DNA of 64,000 nucleotides. It comes from Caballeronia fortuita (GTDB lineage Bacteria > Pseudomonadota > Gammaproteobacteria > Burkholderiales > Burkholderiaceae). The notes below the pieces were generated by a model that was not told the DNA's origin, made no database searches, and saw nothing but the letters and a program-made list of their open reading frames with translations. Below are positions 9,401 through 18,247 of the stretch, one piece after another. The stretch lies in NCBI RefSeq assembly GCF_001544835.2, contig NZ_FCNX02000003.1, positions 62,001-126,000 on the forward strand, in the 5' to 3' direction. Position 1 is the first letter of the stretch, and the number at the start of each line of letters is the position of its first letter. A program made the translations under genes and the position numbers.

Positions 9401-9766
9401 GATGCGTTGACTTCGCCCGCGCCGTCGCAGTCGCACGACGTCTGGACGCGCCTTTTCGATCTGGCAAGCAAGAACGAACGCCGCACGGATCTTGTGCCGT
9501 ACTGGTACGTTCCGCTTGGCTACGCGTGCCTCGAACGGATCGTGCCAGCGGCGCCGTTCAGCAGCGAGGTTGAGCGGCTTGACGAGATTCTGCGGATTCT
9601 CTCTCTTTATCGACTGTCATTCGGTCAACCGAGGCAGCAGGAACTCATCGAGAACCTCCTTAGGAAAAACTATAAGGACGTCGATCTGCGAGAGATCCGC
9701 GATGCGCTTCTGACGATCTCGCGCCCATCAACCGTGTTCTGGAAGCGACAGGCGAAGACCGCGTAG
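6452..9766 (+). CDS. SF2 (SNF2-type) helicase, third gene of the operon, altered Walker B
   Basis: The start ATG overlaps the PLD gene stop; length 1104 residues. Visible helicase motifs are motif I GDEVGLGKT (residues 43-52), motif III LLSATPF (near 331), motif V STSIGQEGLDF, and motif VI LEQREGRINRY (near 960). Motif II reads LHEFQRF, with His at residue 285 where relatives have the Walker B aspartate (DEFQ). The codon is CAT, one base from GAT. ATP binding should be retained, while hydrolysis could be impaired. The protein is much longer than a minimal two-RecA helicase, with large unassigned inserts between motifs III and V. With the PLD and DUF6361 partners it probably forms a nucleic-acid-targeting complex. 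Confidence 0.85.
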   Translation: MKHEAQQRIRDALGDLRDFQRATVEQACTRLDGPNGPHGRLLVGDEVGLGKTLVARGVVASLLSRRLEDNPAAQPLRVVYICSNQALAHENARKLAVFSGSDQDHWVSSLKFGRLAELGLKQPDPEPGTLMESCSLTPATSFSLSRGGGNALERYILWLAVKSAGQIDDTRRLEEFFRNGVNGAWQYAARYCHARELEPEALADFIERVAERPKLDASARTAAKALQLHLHSWATLIQSLSEAAAEDVRAIKHGTHLTTCVRGGIRQMFVEACARNLKADIFILHEFQRFSALLHAGSVTPDAAAGEDTVSEEQIIARRVLHEGTGYATLLLSATPFKALTHLDEDQEGQAHEKQLNDLLGYLCRDDRDVLGRYAKARDALLRKLLTLPAAPLLPGTLSTAERDGVENALRPYICRSERGAIEPDIEKIFVTVRRDELDARPQTAEIDGFVALDRLAQALKSVSRGHAVSDVMQFHKAAPWSLSFLSGYQLRETLRLHARETPVKDALQEGGAGWIPYQRFRNYSLNLTHEAPSGRFAQVLRAAAPEGAERLLWVPPSLSNYVGCGPFKDKEGFSKTLLFSSLVLAPRALSSYVSYECERRLLAKGRKRHDYLDNRDAYKGTLLFDGAKIGPAWGLIYPSARLVAVPVCHPGVSLDGVRQHVRDELTADFRLLCERYGHGTQRYSARWYALAPFLLDVIRDGDNDTQACVTRWARAFERFSVASQARKTHVPRVLEALARADGGLGEPPADLLGWLVDLAIAGPAVCMRRTLSTVWETGVADDSNDKLLAHATDCASSFIDKMNRMESQRVLRAVLPGAKPWVAVSSYAAMGNLQAVFDEFLHLLKSVHRGMDESVGAFHAAIAPGAVSLTAQTALPPLKGQVKRHDVKFHCHYAVPFGNQSSTEEEGIKRITSVRASFNSPFWPFMLNSTSIGQEGLDFHWYCRRVVHWSLPANPIDLEQREGRINRYKSLVVRQRVAQAYGDALTSPAPSQSHDVWTRLFDLASKNERRTDLVPYWYVPLGYACLERIVPAAPFSSEVERLDEILRILSLYRLSFGQPRQQELIENLLRKNYKDVDLREIRDALLTISRPSTVFWKRQAKTA

Positions 9767-9948
9767 ACGCGGCTTGAAGAAACGAGCCGGACATTGCCGT
9801 CCGACCGTCGCTTCGCCGCTGACTGGTCCTGAAAAACCGTCCTGCCACAGGGGCAACTATCGTGAACCTTTCAAGCAGACGCCGCTGATTCAGCAACGTC
9901 TGACATTAGAATAAGCGCTTAAATCTCTATCGTGGGTTCGCGCATCAG

Positions 9949-12900
9949 ATGTTGAAGGAATTGGAAAAGAATGGCCGTAGCACCGGCGCACGGGATAGCT
10001 GGAAGGAGGCGGAAGCGGCAATCAACTTCTGGCAAGCCCTGGAATATTTCGCCCTGCAGTCGCCGCCGGCCGTGAAGCTCGAGGAGTCGGTGTGGGCGTT
10101 CGAAGCCGGTGCCGCCGATCACGAGTTGCCGTGGGGCGATCCCAAAAAACGCCTATTGCTGGACCGACAGATTGGGCCAAACAGAAAATTTCAAGTCTTC
10201 GCCGGCATCCTTGGCGGCAGCTACTTCGTTGAGGCGGCACGCCGATATCTTGACGCGGAGCCGATTGACTTTTCCGAAATGCGGCCGGTGTCGCCAGTAG
10301 CTTGTGTCGTTCTGAATGTCGACGGGGAGGGCATGGCCAGCGGTCAGGTCTTTGTCAGCACCGTACCTTGGGCAATGTCGCGCATAGCCAATTCGCCAGA
10401 TCGCGCTTCTGCGCTTGAATTCGAGGGGTTCTTCGGACTGGGGGGGCTTGAGGAGCAGATCGGCAAGAAAGTGCAGGACTTGATGGTCGAGCGCCGGCTT
10501 CTTGCTAGGAAATCGCTTGAAGAGTCCAACGACGATTCCATTGTTCAAGGTGCGGAGACGGTAGGTCCCACGGCGCCGCATGCAGCTGCTTCCGCGGGCG
10601 CTGACGCTGGGTCTCGCCCTGAGCCGCCTCCCTTGAGACCGCTGACGGCGCAGGACGTCGCAGCCATTACTGATCTTGTTTTCGAGATGTCCGGCTGGCG
10701 CCCGGAACACCAGGAGCGGTGGCGCATTCAAGCTGTGTGGGCGCCAGCGAAAGATGGGAGCGAGAAAGAAGCGGACGCAGCGTCGCAAGACGACCCACTG
10801 AACAGCTTCTATGCGGAAGATCTCGCTGGGCTAGCGGGCGCGGTTGCAGGCCGCCGAATAGGTGCTGGCTTGCGCGATTATCTGAGAGGTGAGGATTCTT
10901 CCGGACGGGTTGACCTTGAGTCTCAGGTTGACCGGTTGATTGAAGGAGTTCATCCCTCGAAGCTACCCGCAGGGTGCTGGCCGGCCAAGTTTCCTTTGGT
11001 TACGGCCCAGCAGTTCGCGGTCAATACCATAATCAACGATCTGTCCGATGGTGCAGGACTTTTCTCGGTAAACGGTCCTCCGGGCACCGGAAAGACTACC
11101 ATGCTCAAGGATGTTATCGCGGCCGTCGTAGTGCAGCGAGCTGATGTCCTTATGGAATTCGATACGCCTGTCGCCGCCTTTACGAAGCGGCTCGACATTG
11201 AACAGTATGAGTATCAGGCCTTTGAGCTTGACAAGCGCTTGCGCGGCTTTGGCATCGTAGTGTCGTCGGCCAACAACGGTGCGGTCGAAAACATCACGAA
11301 GGAACTGCCGGGAGTGGCCGCGATCGCACCGGAAATTGACATTGACTACTTCTCGATAGTCGCAGATTCGGTCGGTGCCCCGGAAAAAGCAAAGCAACGT
11401 ACGGCGAAGAAGGAGCGATGGGGTCTTGTCACAGCAGTGTTAGGCAACAAGACCAACCGGAATCAGTTTGCGACGCGCTTCTGGCTCGCCGGCCTTCCTC
11501 GGAAGAACAATGAGGCGAAGCGACCGCAGGAGCCGGACCCGTTGCGCTTGCGATCGCTGCAGGATCTTGTCAAGAGTGGACAGCACGGAGCGCTCCCTTG
11601 GGAAGAGGCCCGTGCGCGTTACCGCGAAGCCAGGAGAAAGGTGGATGATCTAACGCGGACGGCCGCGGCTCTCGCCGATGCAATCGAGTTGAGGGCAAGC
11701 GCAACCCGTGCGAAAAGAAAGGCTCTCGCTCTGGTGGCCGAAAATCAGCAGGCCATCGTCCGATACAAGGACGCATTGAGCGAAGCGACAGTCAGGCTGG
11801 ACGCCGCTGTTGACGCAGAACAGCGAGCCGCCCGTCGGCTGGCGGCCGGCAAGGCGTGGAGCAATGCACATATCGAATTGAAGGCTCGGCAGAAAGGCTA
11901 TAACCTCGTTCGGGAAAACGTTGATCCTGATGCGGTCGCTAACGCGCGTGCCACGCACGAAGTCGCTGCAGCTGCACTAGCTGGCGTTCAGGCGGACCTC
12001 GATTTTCATCTACGGGGCAAACCGGGATTTTTTTCAGAACTCTTCCGTACACAGTACAGCCGTCGATGGAATCTACGCGGCGCCGAACTCGATCAGCAAC
12101 TCCGAGATGCTCGCGCGCAAATCGCTCGCGCTGCTCAGCGACTTGCGAACGAAGAAGTACTCGGGCTAAAACTTCAAAGTTTGATGGACGCTGTAACGGC
12201 TGCTCAGCAGAAGGTGTTGGGGTGCAGGGCGGAGGCACAGGACGCCGGAGTACCGGTCGGCGAAGCAGAGCGCGATGATGGCACGACGGGGCTACCGCCT
12301 GAAGTTCTCGAAGGCATAAGTGAGACGCACATTCATACATGCAACGTCGTTCGCGAGGCTCGCGACCACGTGAGTGATGCGCAAGCCTCGGTTACGGCGG
12401 CGCAACAGCGCATTGAAGACGCACAGGCGCAAGTGGTGAGAGCCGATTCGGATCTCGAAAGGGCGCGACGGATATTGGCTGCGTCGCCAGTCACGACGGA
12501 CGAACTCGCTCAGTGGGATCTTTCGAATCTCGATCGCGAGAACCTGCATCGCGTTGCCCCCTACGAATTTCCTGCGTTGTTCCAGGCACGCCGAGAAGTA
12601 TTCGTTGCTGCTATGAAGCTGCACCAGGCATTTGTAGTTGCCGCGTGGAGCCGTCTCTCTCGCACGCTCAGTGCGTTCGTCAACCTACTACAAGGCAACC
12701 TGAACGTCACCCAGATACCGAAGGGCGCCATCCATCTTTGGGACGCATTCTTCTTGGTGGTACCCGTAGTTTCTACAACATTTGCTTCGTTCCCACGACT
12801 CTTTCGCGACATTAGTAGTGAGGAACTCGCGTGGCTAATGATTGACGAGGCGGGGCAAGCTGCCCCGCAGCAGGCTGCCGGCGCTATCTGGCGCAGCCGG

Positions 12901-13704
12901 CGTTCGGTGATCGTGGGTGATCCGCTTCAGCTTGAGCCGGTTGTGGGTGTGCCAACGGAGTTGGTTACCCCGTTGCTCCGTCGCTGCTCAGCCGAACCGC
13001 AATGGGCGCCACCGCTTACCTCGGCGCAGACGCTAGCGGACCGAGCTAACCGGTTCGGAATGTATCTGGGCGAACCGGATGCGGATGAGCGGCTTTGGCT
13101 CGGATCGCCGCTCCTCGTCCACCGGCGTTGTCTCGATCCCATGTTCCGGATCGCCAACAGCATCGCCTATGCAGACAAGATGGTCTATGGCACAGGCGAG
13201 GATATGGGGCCGCACGGGATTGGGCCGAGCTGCTGGGTACACATACCCGCCGATTTCTCAGATGGACATTGGGTCGAAGCGCAGGCGGATCACGCCATGG
13301 GTCTGGTCGAACGACTTACGGACGGCGTGCTGAAGGAGAACGGGCAGTTCAAGGTCTACGTTATTACACCATTCCGCACGGTGGCGTCCAAGATTCGGTT
13401 GCTGCTGTATCGACGCTATGGCGGGGCAAGCAAGGGAATGGCGGGGACTGTTCATACCTTCCAAGGCAAGGAAGCTGAGCACGTTGTTTTCCTGCTGGGT
13501 GGGAACCCGACCAGCCCAGGCGTGATTTCGACTTTCGCTGGCGCGAAGCCGAATCTCGTGAACGTTGCCGTGACGCGCGCCAAGCGTCGATTGTATGTCG
13601 TCGGTGATCGTCGTTTCTGGACAGGGCCATCTGACGTACACCGTATCTTCAACCGCATGACAGAACATCTTGATGATGTGGCGGGAACGAAGCCGTCTTC
13701 GTGA
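9949..13704 (+). CDS. Large SF1 helicase/ATPase of the COG1112 (UPF1/DNA2-like) type with coiled-coil insert
   Basis: 1251 residues from ATG 9949; no strong ribosome site is visible, so the start is provisional. Walker A NGPPGTGKTTM is near residue 376, Walker B WLMIDEAGQAAP near 964 followed by VIVGDPLQLEPV (motif III), GTVHTFQGKEAE near 1165 (motif V) and VAVTRAKRRLYVVGD near 1205 (motif VI). Between motifs I and II lies a long Ala/Arg/Glu-rich region (about residues 540-860) that reads as a coiled coil. The N-terminal 350 residues are unassigned. COG1112 helicases occur in several antiphage systems, such as Mokosh, but the Mokosh partner domains are not fused here. It lies 182 bases behind the three-gene operon on the same strand and could belong to it. 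Confidence 0.85.
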   Translation: MLKELEKNGRSTGARDSWKEAEAAINFWQALEYFALQSPPAVKLEESVWAFEAGAADHELPWGDPKKRLLLDRQIGPNRKFQVFAGILGGSYFVEAARRYLDAEPIDFSEMRPVSPVACVVLNVDGEGMASGQVFVSTVPWAMSRIANSPDRASALEFEGFFGLGGLEEQIGKKVQDLMVERRLLARKSLEESNDDSIVQGAETVGPTAPHAAASAGADAGSRPEPPPLRPLTAQDVAAITDLVFEMSGWRPEHQERWRIQAVWAPAKDGSEKEADAASQDDPLNSFYAEDLAGLAGAVAGRRIGAGLRDYLRGEDSSGRVDLESQVDRLIEGVHPSKLPAGCWPAKFPLVTAQQFAVNTIINDLSDGAGLFSVNGPPGTGKTTMLKDVIAAVVVQRADVLMEFDTPVAAFTKRLDIEQYEYQAFELDKRLRGFGIVVSSANNGAVENITKELPGVAAIAPEIDIDYFSIVADSVGAPEKAKQRTAKKERWGLVTAVLGNKTNRNQFATRFWLAGLPRKNNEAKRPQEPDPLRLRSLQDLVKSGQHGALPWEEARARYREARRKVDDLTRTAAALADAIELRASATRAKRKALALVAENQQAIVRYKDALSEATVRLDAAVDAEQRAARRLAAGKAWSNAHIELKARQKGYNLVRENVDPDAVANARATHEVAAAALAGVQADLDFHLRGKPGFFSELFRTQYSRRWNLRGAELDQQLRDARAQIARAAQRLANEEVLGLKLQSLMDAVTAAQQKVLGCRAEAQDAGVPVGEAERDDGTTGLPPEVLEGISETHIHTCNVVREARDHVSDAQASVTAAQQRIEDAQAQVVRADSDLERARRILAASPVTTDELAQWDLSNLDRENLHRVAPYEFPALFQARREVFVAAMKLHQAFVVAAWSRLSRTLSAFVNLLQGNLNVTQIPKGAIHLWDAFFLVVPVVSTTFASFPRLFRDISSEELAWLMIDEAGQAAPQQAAGAIWRSRRSVIVGDPLQLEPVVGVPTELVTPLLRRCSAEPQWAPPLTSAQTLADRANRFGMYLGEPDADERLWLGSPLLVHRRCLDPMFRIANSIAYADKMVYGTGEDMGPHGIGPSCWVHIPADFSDGHWVEAQADHAMGLVERLTDGVLKENGQFKVYVITPFRTVASKIRLLLYRRYGGASKGMAGTVHTFQGKEAEHVVFLLGGNPTSPGVISTFAGAKPNLVNVAVTRAKRRLYVVGDRRFWTGPSDVHRIFNRMTEHLDDVAGTKPSS

Positions 13705-13952
13705 GCGACACAAGCCGAAGCGCCGGCATGCGACAACTGTGATTTCGCTACCGCCGCCCTCCGACCATCATGGTATTCATGCTTTCCCATGCATTTAAAT
13801 GGTCTGAGGTCGAGGCGGCGGCGTTCGATCTTCCGTCCCATGCTGCCGATTGAAGTTCGAACATGGCAGTGTACGTGACCCAGCGAGAAGAGATTTAAGC
13901 CAAGTTTCTGCGGCGCCCCGAAGCCTGCGGATTGGGTCGGAAGGTAGCCGGC

Positions 13953-16900
13953 CTATTGCGGAGTCTCTACAACGCCGTAGAAGCCTGTATCGGCCGCGAG
14001 GTTGCGGACAGGCAAGACAGGATCGGCTCTAGCGAAATCCATTGCAGCGTTCCAAGTATCCAATTGCTTGACCGACGGAATGGCGTGTCGTATCGCAACA
14101 AGGAGTGAAACAATTGCGTCTCTCAAAATCGGCCGAGCTGCACGCTCCAGAAGATTAGCTGCCGGATAGTCGTATCGAAGACTGTGCAGTAGTTCGCAAA
14201 GTGCCGAACAAATGTCAAAAGCATGGTCAACGAAGTGATACGACGCTCCCTGCTTGAGAAGTTCCGTAATATTATTGAGTTTCCGATCAAGGAAGAGCTC
14301 GCTTTTGCGACGCACGCCTTCGACCAAGTGTTGGACATGTCTCGCCGAAACGTCCGTCGGCGATTTGAGTTGTAATAGCCAACGTCCAGCAGCACTCATC
14401 GCAGCGGTTACGACATGAACGTCACGACTGGAGACGAGGACAGAATTGGCGATCTCGATTACTCGGCGCTCCTGCTGAGGCCACCAGACAAGCCCAGCGA
14501 AGAGTAGCGGAACGAGCGGGGCATCGATCCTCAGACCGGCATGCCATAGCTCTGCTAGCCAGTCATGGAGTCGATCACGCAAACAGGTTTGAAGCGACAA
14601 GTTCGGCACCAAGACTCTTTGCATGGCATGTGCGATAAGGCGCATTCGAGCCGCCATAATGTCCGATAAGAAACTGTCATTCGAACTGGTAGCTGCGCGT
14701 TCAAGTAGTGCCGCTCCTTCGGCGCTCCACCAGCGCCTGAGTTCTTCCACGACGGACAAGATGAGAGATTCTGTCCACGAGAAGCCTCTCACTCCAGCGC
14801 CTTCGGTCAAAAGCACGTTCACAAGAAGCGATTCTCCCGGTGTTCCGAAGTAAGCTGCCGCCTTCCCATCGTCGACCGGTTGACGGGTGATGAACTCGAT
14901 TTGCTCACGCTTGAGCCAGCGACGAAAATCCTCAGTCGGTGAGCGGTCATCCGGAGAGGGCCACGTCAGCGCGGCTCCGCGGTAAAAACGTTTGATGAGC
15001 GGGAGTTCTCCATGCTCAACGTTCCTATAGATCAGGCGTGCGAACCTCGAAGACTGCTCGGCCGACATAAGGTTTCGCCGGAAGAGTAGGTCAAGACGCG
15101 AGAAATTATCAGCCTCTTGCTCGTGGCCCGGTTCGTCTTCTTCCGCTTGAGCGAGCACCCTATCGATAACATCTCGCCAGTCGTTAGTAATTTTGGGATC
15201 AAACCGTGCGCCCTCTTCACGGAGCGCCTGGATAATGTCTGGCCAGGTGTTTATTGATTGTAGACCTCGCAGTGGTTTAAGCCTTAATAGGTCAGGAGCC
15301 TTTTCTTCGAGAAGCCTTCGAGACACGAGACGGAGCGTTCGCGAAAGAAACGTGCTGTATTGCGGATGAACGTTCCGATCGGAACGGATCATCGAAGACT
15401 CATGCAAAAGGATAGCGAGATCCATGAGTGTCGTGGCCTGCTTTTCACCAAGGCGGAAAGCGACTCTGGACATCAGATCCATGTGAAATCGGAGATAGGT
15501 ACGCGCAGCTCGGTCGAGCGGTAGTTCTTTGGTTTCCAGTAGGGTCGTTATCTCCTTATGACAGTGGCTGAATGTCGCGATCGCTGAGTCCGCCGTCAGT
15601 TCGGCGACTGTACCCATGTCTAAGGCATCTGCCTTCGTTAACCAGGCTGCCGTGCTTACCCGATTGAATATTCTGAAGTTGATCGTTGCGTCGATCGTTA
15701 TCGAAAGGATTCGGTATGCGGTGATCCACCTTTTTGCTGAGACACCAAGCTGGCCGACCGCCGGGACGTAGGCGGCGACTTCGCCAAAGCGACAGAAGGT
15801 CGCACTTGCACTTTGTGCTTCGTCGCGAAAAAACGGGCTAGCGATAGGTGTGGACATCGTCCGAGCGTCGAACTCCACGTTCGCCGCCTGAAGCATGGTT
15901 TCGGCGAAGTCAAGTTCCTTCAACAACTCCTTGCTGAGAGAACTGGGATGTTCCACGTTATCTCGTGCAGCGTGGTTCCGCTCAACGGTGTCCTCGTCCT
16001 CAAGTTCGGGCCGAGCCGCCGTCGGACCTTCCTCCTGGGCGATCAGCTCTCGAAGGCTAATCTCCGGCTGACGGGAAGAGTTTGACGGTCTGTCCTCTAC
16101 CAGTTCGGGTTTTCTAGCGGGAGTGGTCTGGGAAGAGGCTCTTGCTTGGCGACACACGTCAAGAATGCGCTCCGCCCACTGCTCACGTGACAATAGAGCG
16201 ACCGATTCCCCTTCCGCGAATATTCTCTCTCGAATTCCGTGCAGTGCTGAACGGAGGACTTCGTTGGCGCGTTGAACCGCTCCCATTTCGCCTAAGAGAG
16301 CGCCGGCGCGTACCCGCCAGTACAGGTCGACCGACGGACTGTCCGCTGTGGAAAGCCTGTTAGCCTTCTGAAGAGCATCGGCGCCTCTGCGCGTTTCCAG
16401 ATCAAACAGCAGCGATTCGTACAATGCGGCCCAATCGTTATCGTCCCAAGCGGCTTGCTTCTGCGGCGAGTTCAATTGGGAGGCGAATCGTGCGAAGTTG
16501 TCCGCGTCCCCGGTTTCCCGGCAGTAGCGCATAGCATGTACCGTCAGCCGCCGAATGATGCGGATCAACTGTTCGTCAGATGGACGCAAACTGCTGGCAT
16601 CTTCGGGGATGTCGTGCGTTGTATTGCATGAGCGATTTGCTTCCGCCGATCCGAGCAATTCCAAAATCGTTTCATATCGGTATTTTGATAGCGGCGAAAG
16701 CGTTTGATCCTCGATCCAGGCCGCCTCGTCGATCACGACGGCTCTCAACCAGAAGGGCATTCCTTCGGCCTCGCTCCTGTACGCGGAAAATAGCTGCCAA
16801 AGGACCGATACGTGGTCGAGTCGCTCCCGGTTTGCAGCCGGTGAAATGAGCCACCCAGGGTAGTCTCCGCGATTGCGAGCGGCGTCCCGCGCCCAATTTA

Positions 16901-17897
16901 CGATTGTGGCTATGTCGGCCTTTTGGCGTAGGGCCCGCGAAGGCGCATGATACGGCCAATCCGAACGCCGTCGTACCGGCTTATCGGCCCAGTAGTCGAG
17001 CAAAAGGTCGAGTGCCAACCCATAGTCGACTGAGTCGTCACAGGTCCCTAACGGACCGATATTCAAAGGAATGACGTTACGTCTCTCGAGAACGAGTCTT
17101 TGCCCTTCGGAGACGGGACTGAGCGAAATCAGATATATCGGAGGCGTTCTGTCACCCAACCGATCCCGTACCCATCCGCTCCACGCAAGAAAATTCGGAT
17201 CGTCGCCGGAAAAACCGATGAGGCAAAACACGTTCTCCAGCATGGATTGTTGTACCGTGTTGACGAATGGCGCGAACTCCTCAGGGTAAGACCTGTAATC
17301 TTCCTCCGTAACAATGAGCTTCGTTCCGCTACGAAGGCTGCCATGCAGCTTGACAACTCGGGGACGGCCATTGCGGCGTGAGAAGGGAACGTTGTTTGCG
17401 GCAACAACCACCTGATACTGTCGTCGTATGCGTGGATGAAACTGCCGGCGATCCGTGTCAAGCGCGCGCTCAAGCAACGTGTCGTAGTTTGTCGTATAGA
17501 CGTCAGTCCATGGTAGCGCCAGCAACTTAGTGTGAAGGTCACCGGGAATAACAACCCCGGCGTCAGGCAGCAATTCGTGCATCTTTGCGTCAAGCTGCGC
17601 ACGGCCGCGCACAGCCGCATATTCCTCAGCTAGGCGAAGCATCCCGCTTGTCCCGCCAAGCCGCTTCTTGGCATCCTGCTTTGCTCGGTCCGTGGCGTAT
17701 AAATCGTCCAGCAGACTGTCAATCATGCCTGCCCACATTGTCAGGCGATTTCCATATTGCGCGTTCAGGCTAAAGCCTGACCCGATCATCACGCACGCAT
17801 GGTTCTCGAGCAGGGCATTGCGGATACGTTCAAGGTGTACTGCGCCGTCGAGTTTATTCACTCGTTGTGAGATGCTCGTATATTCCTGCGCTTTCAT
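13953..17897 (-). CDS. Large SIR2-domain protein, probable NAD-depleting defence effector
   Basis: 1314 residues, transcribed towards the SF1 helicase. The N-terminal 300 residues form a SIR2-like domain: MIGSGFS at 37-43 (nucleotide loop), VYTTNYDTLLE near 133-143, VKLHGSL near 182-188 (catalytic His) and LIGFSGDDPNF. SIR2 domains in antiphage proteins such as Thoeris ThsA and DSR1/DSR2 hydrolyse NAD+ on phage sensing. The remaining 1000 residues are helical-looking and unassigned; their size suits a sensor, and a DUF4020-like C-terminus is possible but I cannot verify it. No partner gene shares its strand, which suggests a single-gene system. No clear ribosome site precedes ATG 17897. Confidence 0.8.
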   Translation of the reverse strand: MKAQEYTSISQRVNKLDGAVHLERIRNALLENHACVMIGSGFSLNAQYGNRLTMWAGMIDSLLDDLYATDRAKQDAKKRLGGTSGMLRLAEEYAAVRGRAQLDAKMHELLPDAGVVIPGDLHTKLLALPWTDVYTTNYDTLLERALDTDRRQFHPRIRRQYQVVVAANNVPFSRRNGRPRVVKLHGSLRSGTKLIVTEEDYRSYPEEFAPFVNTVQQSMLENVFCLIGFSGDDPNFLAWSGWVRDRLGDRTPPIYLISLSPVSEGQRLVLERRNVIPLNIGPLGTCDDSVDYGLALDLLLDYWADKPVRRRSDWPYHAPSRALRQKADIATIVNWARDAARNRGDYPGWLISPAANRERLDHVSVLWQLFSAYRSEAEGMPFWLRAVVIDEAAWIEDQTLSPLSKYRYETILELLGSAEANRSCNTTHDIPEDASSLRPSDEQLIRIIRRLTVHAMRYCRETGDADNFARFASQLNSPQKQAAWDDNDWAALYESLLFDLETRRGADALQKANRLSTADSPSVDLYWRVRAGALLGEMGAVQRANEVLRSALHGIRERIFAEGESVALLSREQWAERILDVCRQARASSQTTPARKPELVEDRPSNSSRQPEISLRELIAQEEGPTAARPELEDEDTVERNHAARDNVEHPSSLSKELLKELDFAETMLQAANVEFDARTMSTPIASPFFRDEAQSASATFCRFGEVAAYVPAVGQLGVSAKRWITAYRILSITIDATINFRIFNRVSTAAWLTKADALDMGTVAELTADSAIATFSHCHKEITTLLETKELPLDRAARTYLRFHMDLMSRVAFRLGEKQATTLMDLAILLHESSMIRSDRNVHPQYSTFLSRTLRLVSRRLLEEKAPDLLRLKPLRGLQSINTWPDIIQALREEGARFDPKITNDWRDVIDRVLAQAEEDEPGHEQEADNFSRLDLLFRRNLMSAEQSSRFARLIYRNVEHGELPLIKRFYRGAALTWPSPDDRSPTEDFRRWLKREQIEFITRQPVDDGKAAAYFGTPGESLLVNVLLTEGAGVRGFSWTESLILSVVEELRRWWSAEGAALLERAATSSNDSFLSDIMAARMRLIAHAMQRVLVPNLSLQTCLRDRLHDWLAELWHAGLRIDAPLVPLLFAGLVWWPQQERRVIEIANSVLVSSRDVHVVTAAMSAAGRWLLQLKSPTDVSARHVQHLVEGVRRKSELFLDRKLNNITELLKQGASYHFVDHAFDICSALCELLHSLRYDYPAANLLERAARPILRDAIVSLLVAIRHAIPSVKQLDTWNAAMDFARADPVLPVRNLAADTGFYGVVETPQ

Positions 17898-18181
17898 CGA
17901 ACTTTTGTATTGGTTTTTGTTTACTTGTAGCGCCTAGATTTGAATTGCAGCGCAGAGTTCTTCGACTGGATTTCTGACGCGTGGCGTAAAGTGTACCTTG
18001 TCGGCCAACTGTTCTGTGCCGCGCAAGACGTGGACGCAGCGCCACCTGCGCGAACCGAGCAACGTAACGACTGATTCGAGCGCAGTGTGAACAGGCGTCT
18101 CGAATTCCTTATTTCGTCAATGGTGAATTCGGCAAGTTTGCTGACCGACTGCGCGCGCGGCGCAAAAGACACAAGATGTTC

Positions 18182-18228
18182 GGTACTTATTGCGGTTTCG
18201 TACAATATGTAGTAGTGTAATAAGTACC
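18182..18228. promoter_or_regulatory. Inverted repeat flanking the probable CBASS promoter
   Basis: GGTACTTATT (18182-18191) and AATAAGTACC (18219-18228) are perfect 10-bp inverted copies separated by 27 bases. A TACAAT -10-like element (18201-18206) lies between them, and the effector ATG is 20 bases beyond the right arm. This is the layout of a repressor operator or of a looped leader RNA. The intergenic region 17898-18247, between the divergent SIR2 and CBASS genes, holds no other recognisable feature. Confidence 0.55.
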
Positions 18229-18247
18229 TCATTCACCGCGGCTCCGC

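Noticed and set aside
3391-9766. Calling the three-gene operon DISARM
   Set aside because: It has a PLD protein and a helicase, but no DUF1998 protein and no DNA methylase.
9949-13704. Calling the COG1112 helicase plus the PLD protein a Mokosh system
   Set aside because: In Mokosh the PLD domain goes directly with the COG1112 helicase and, in type I, with a kinase-like part; here the PLD protein is coupled to DUF6361 and an SF2 helicase instead.
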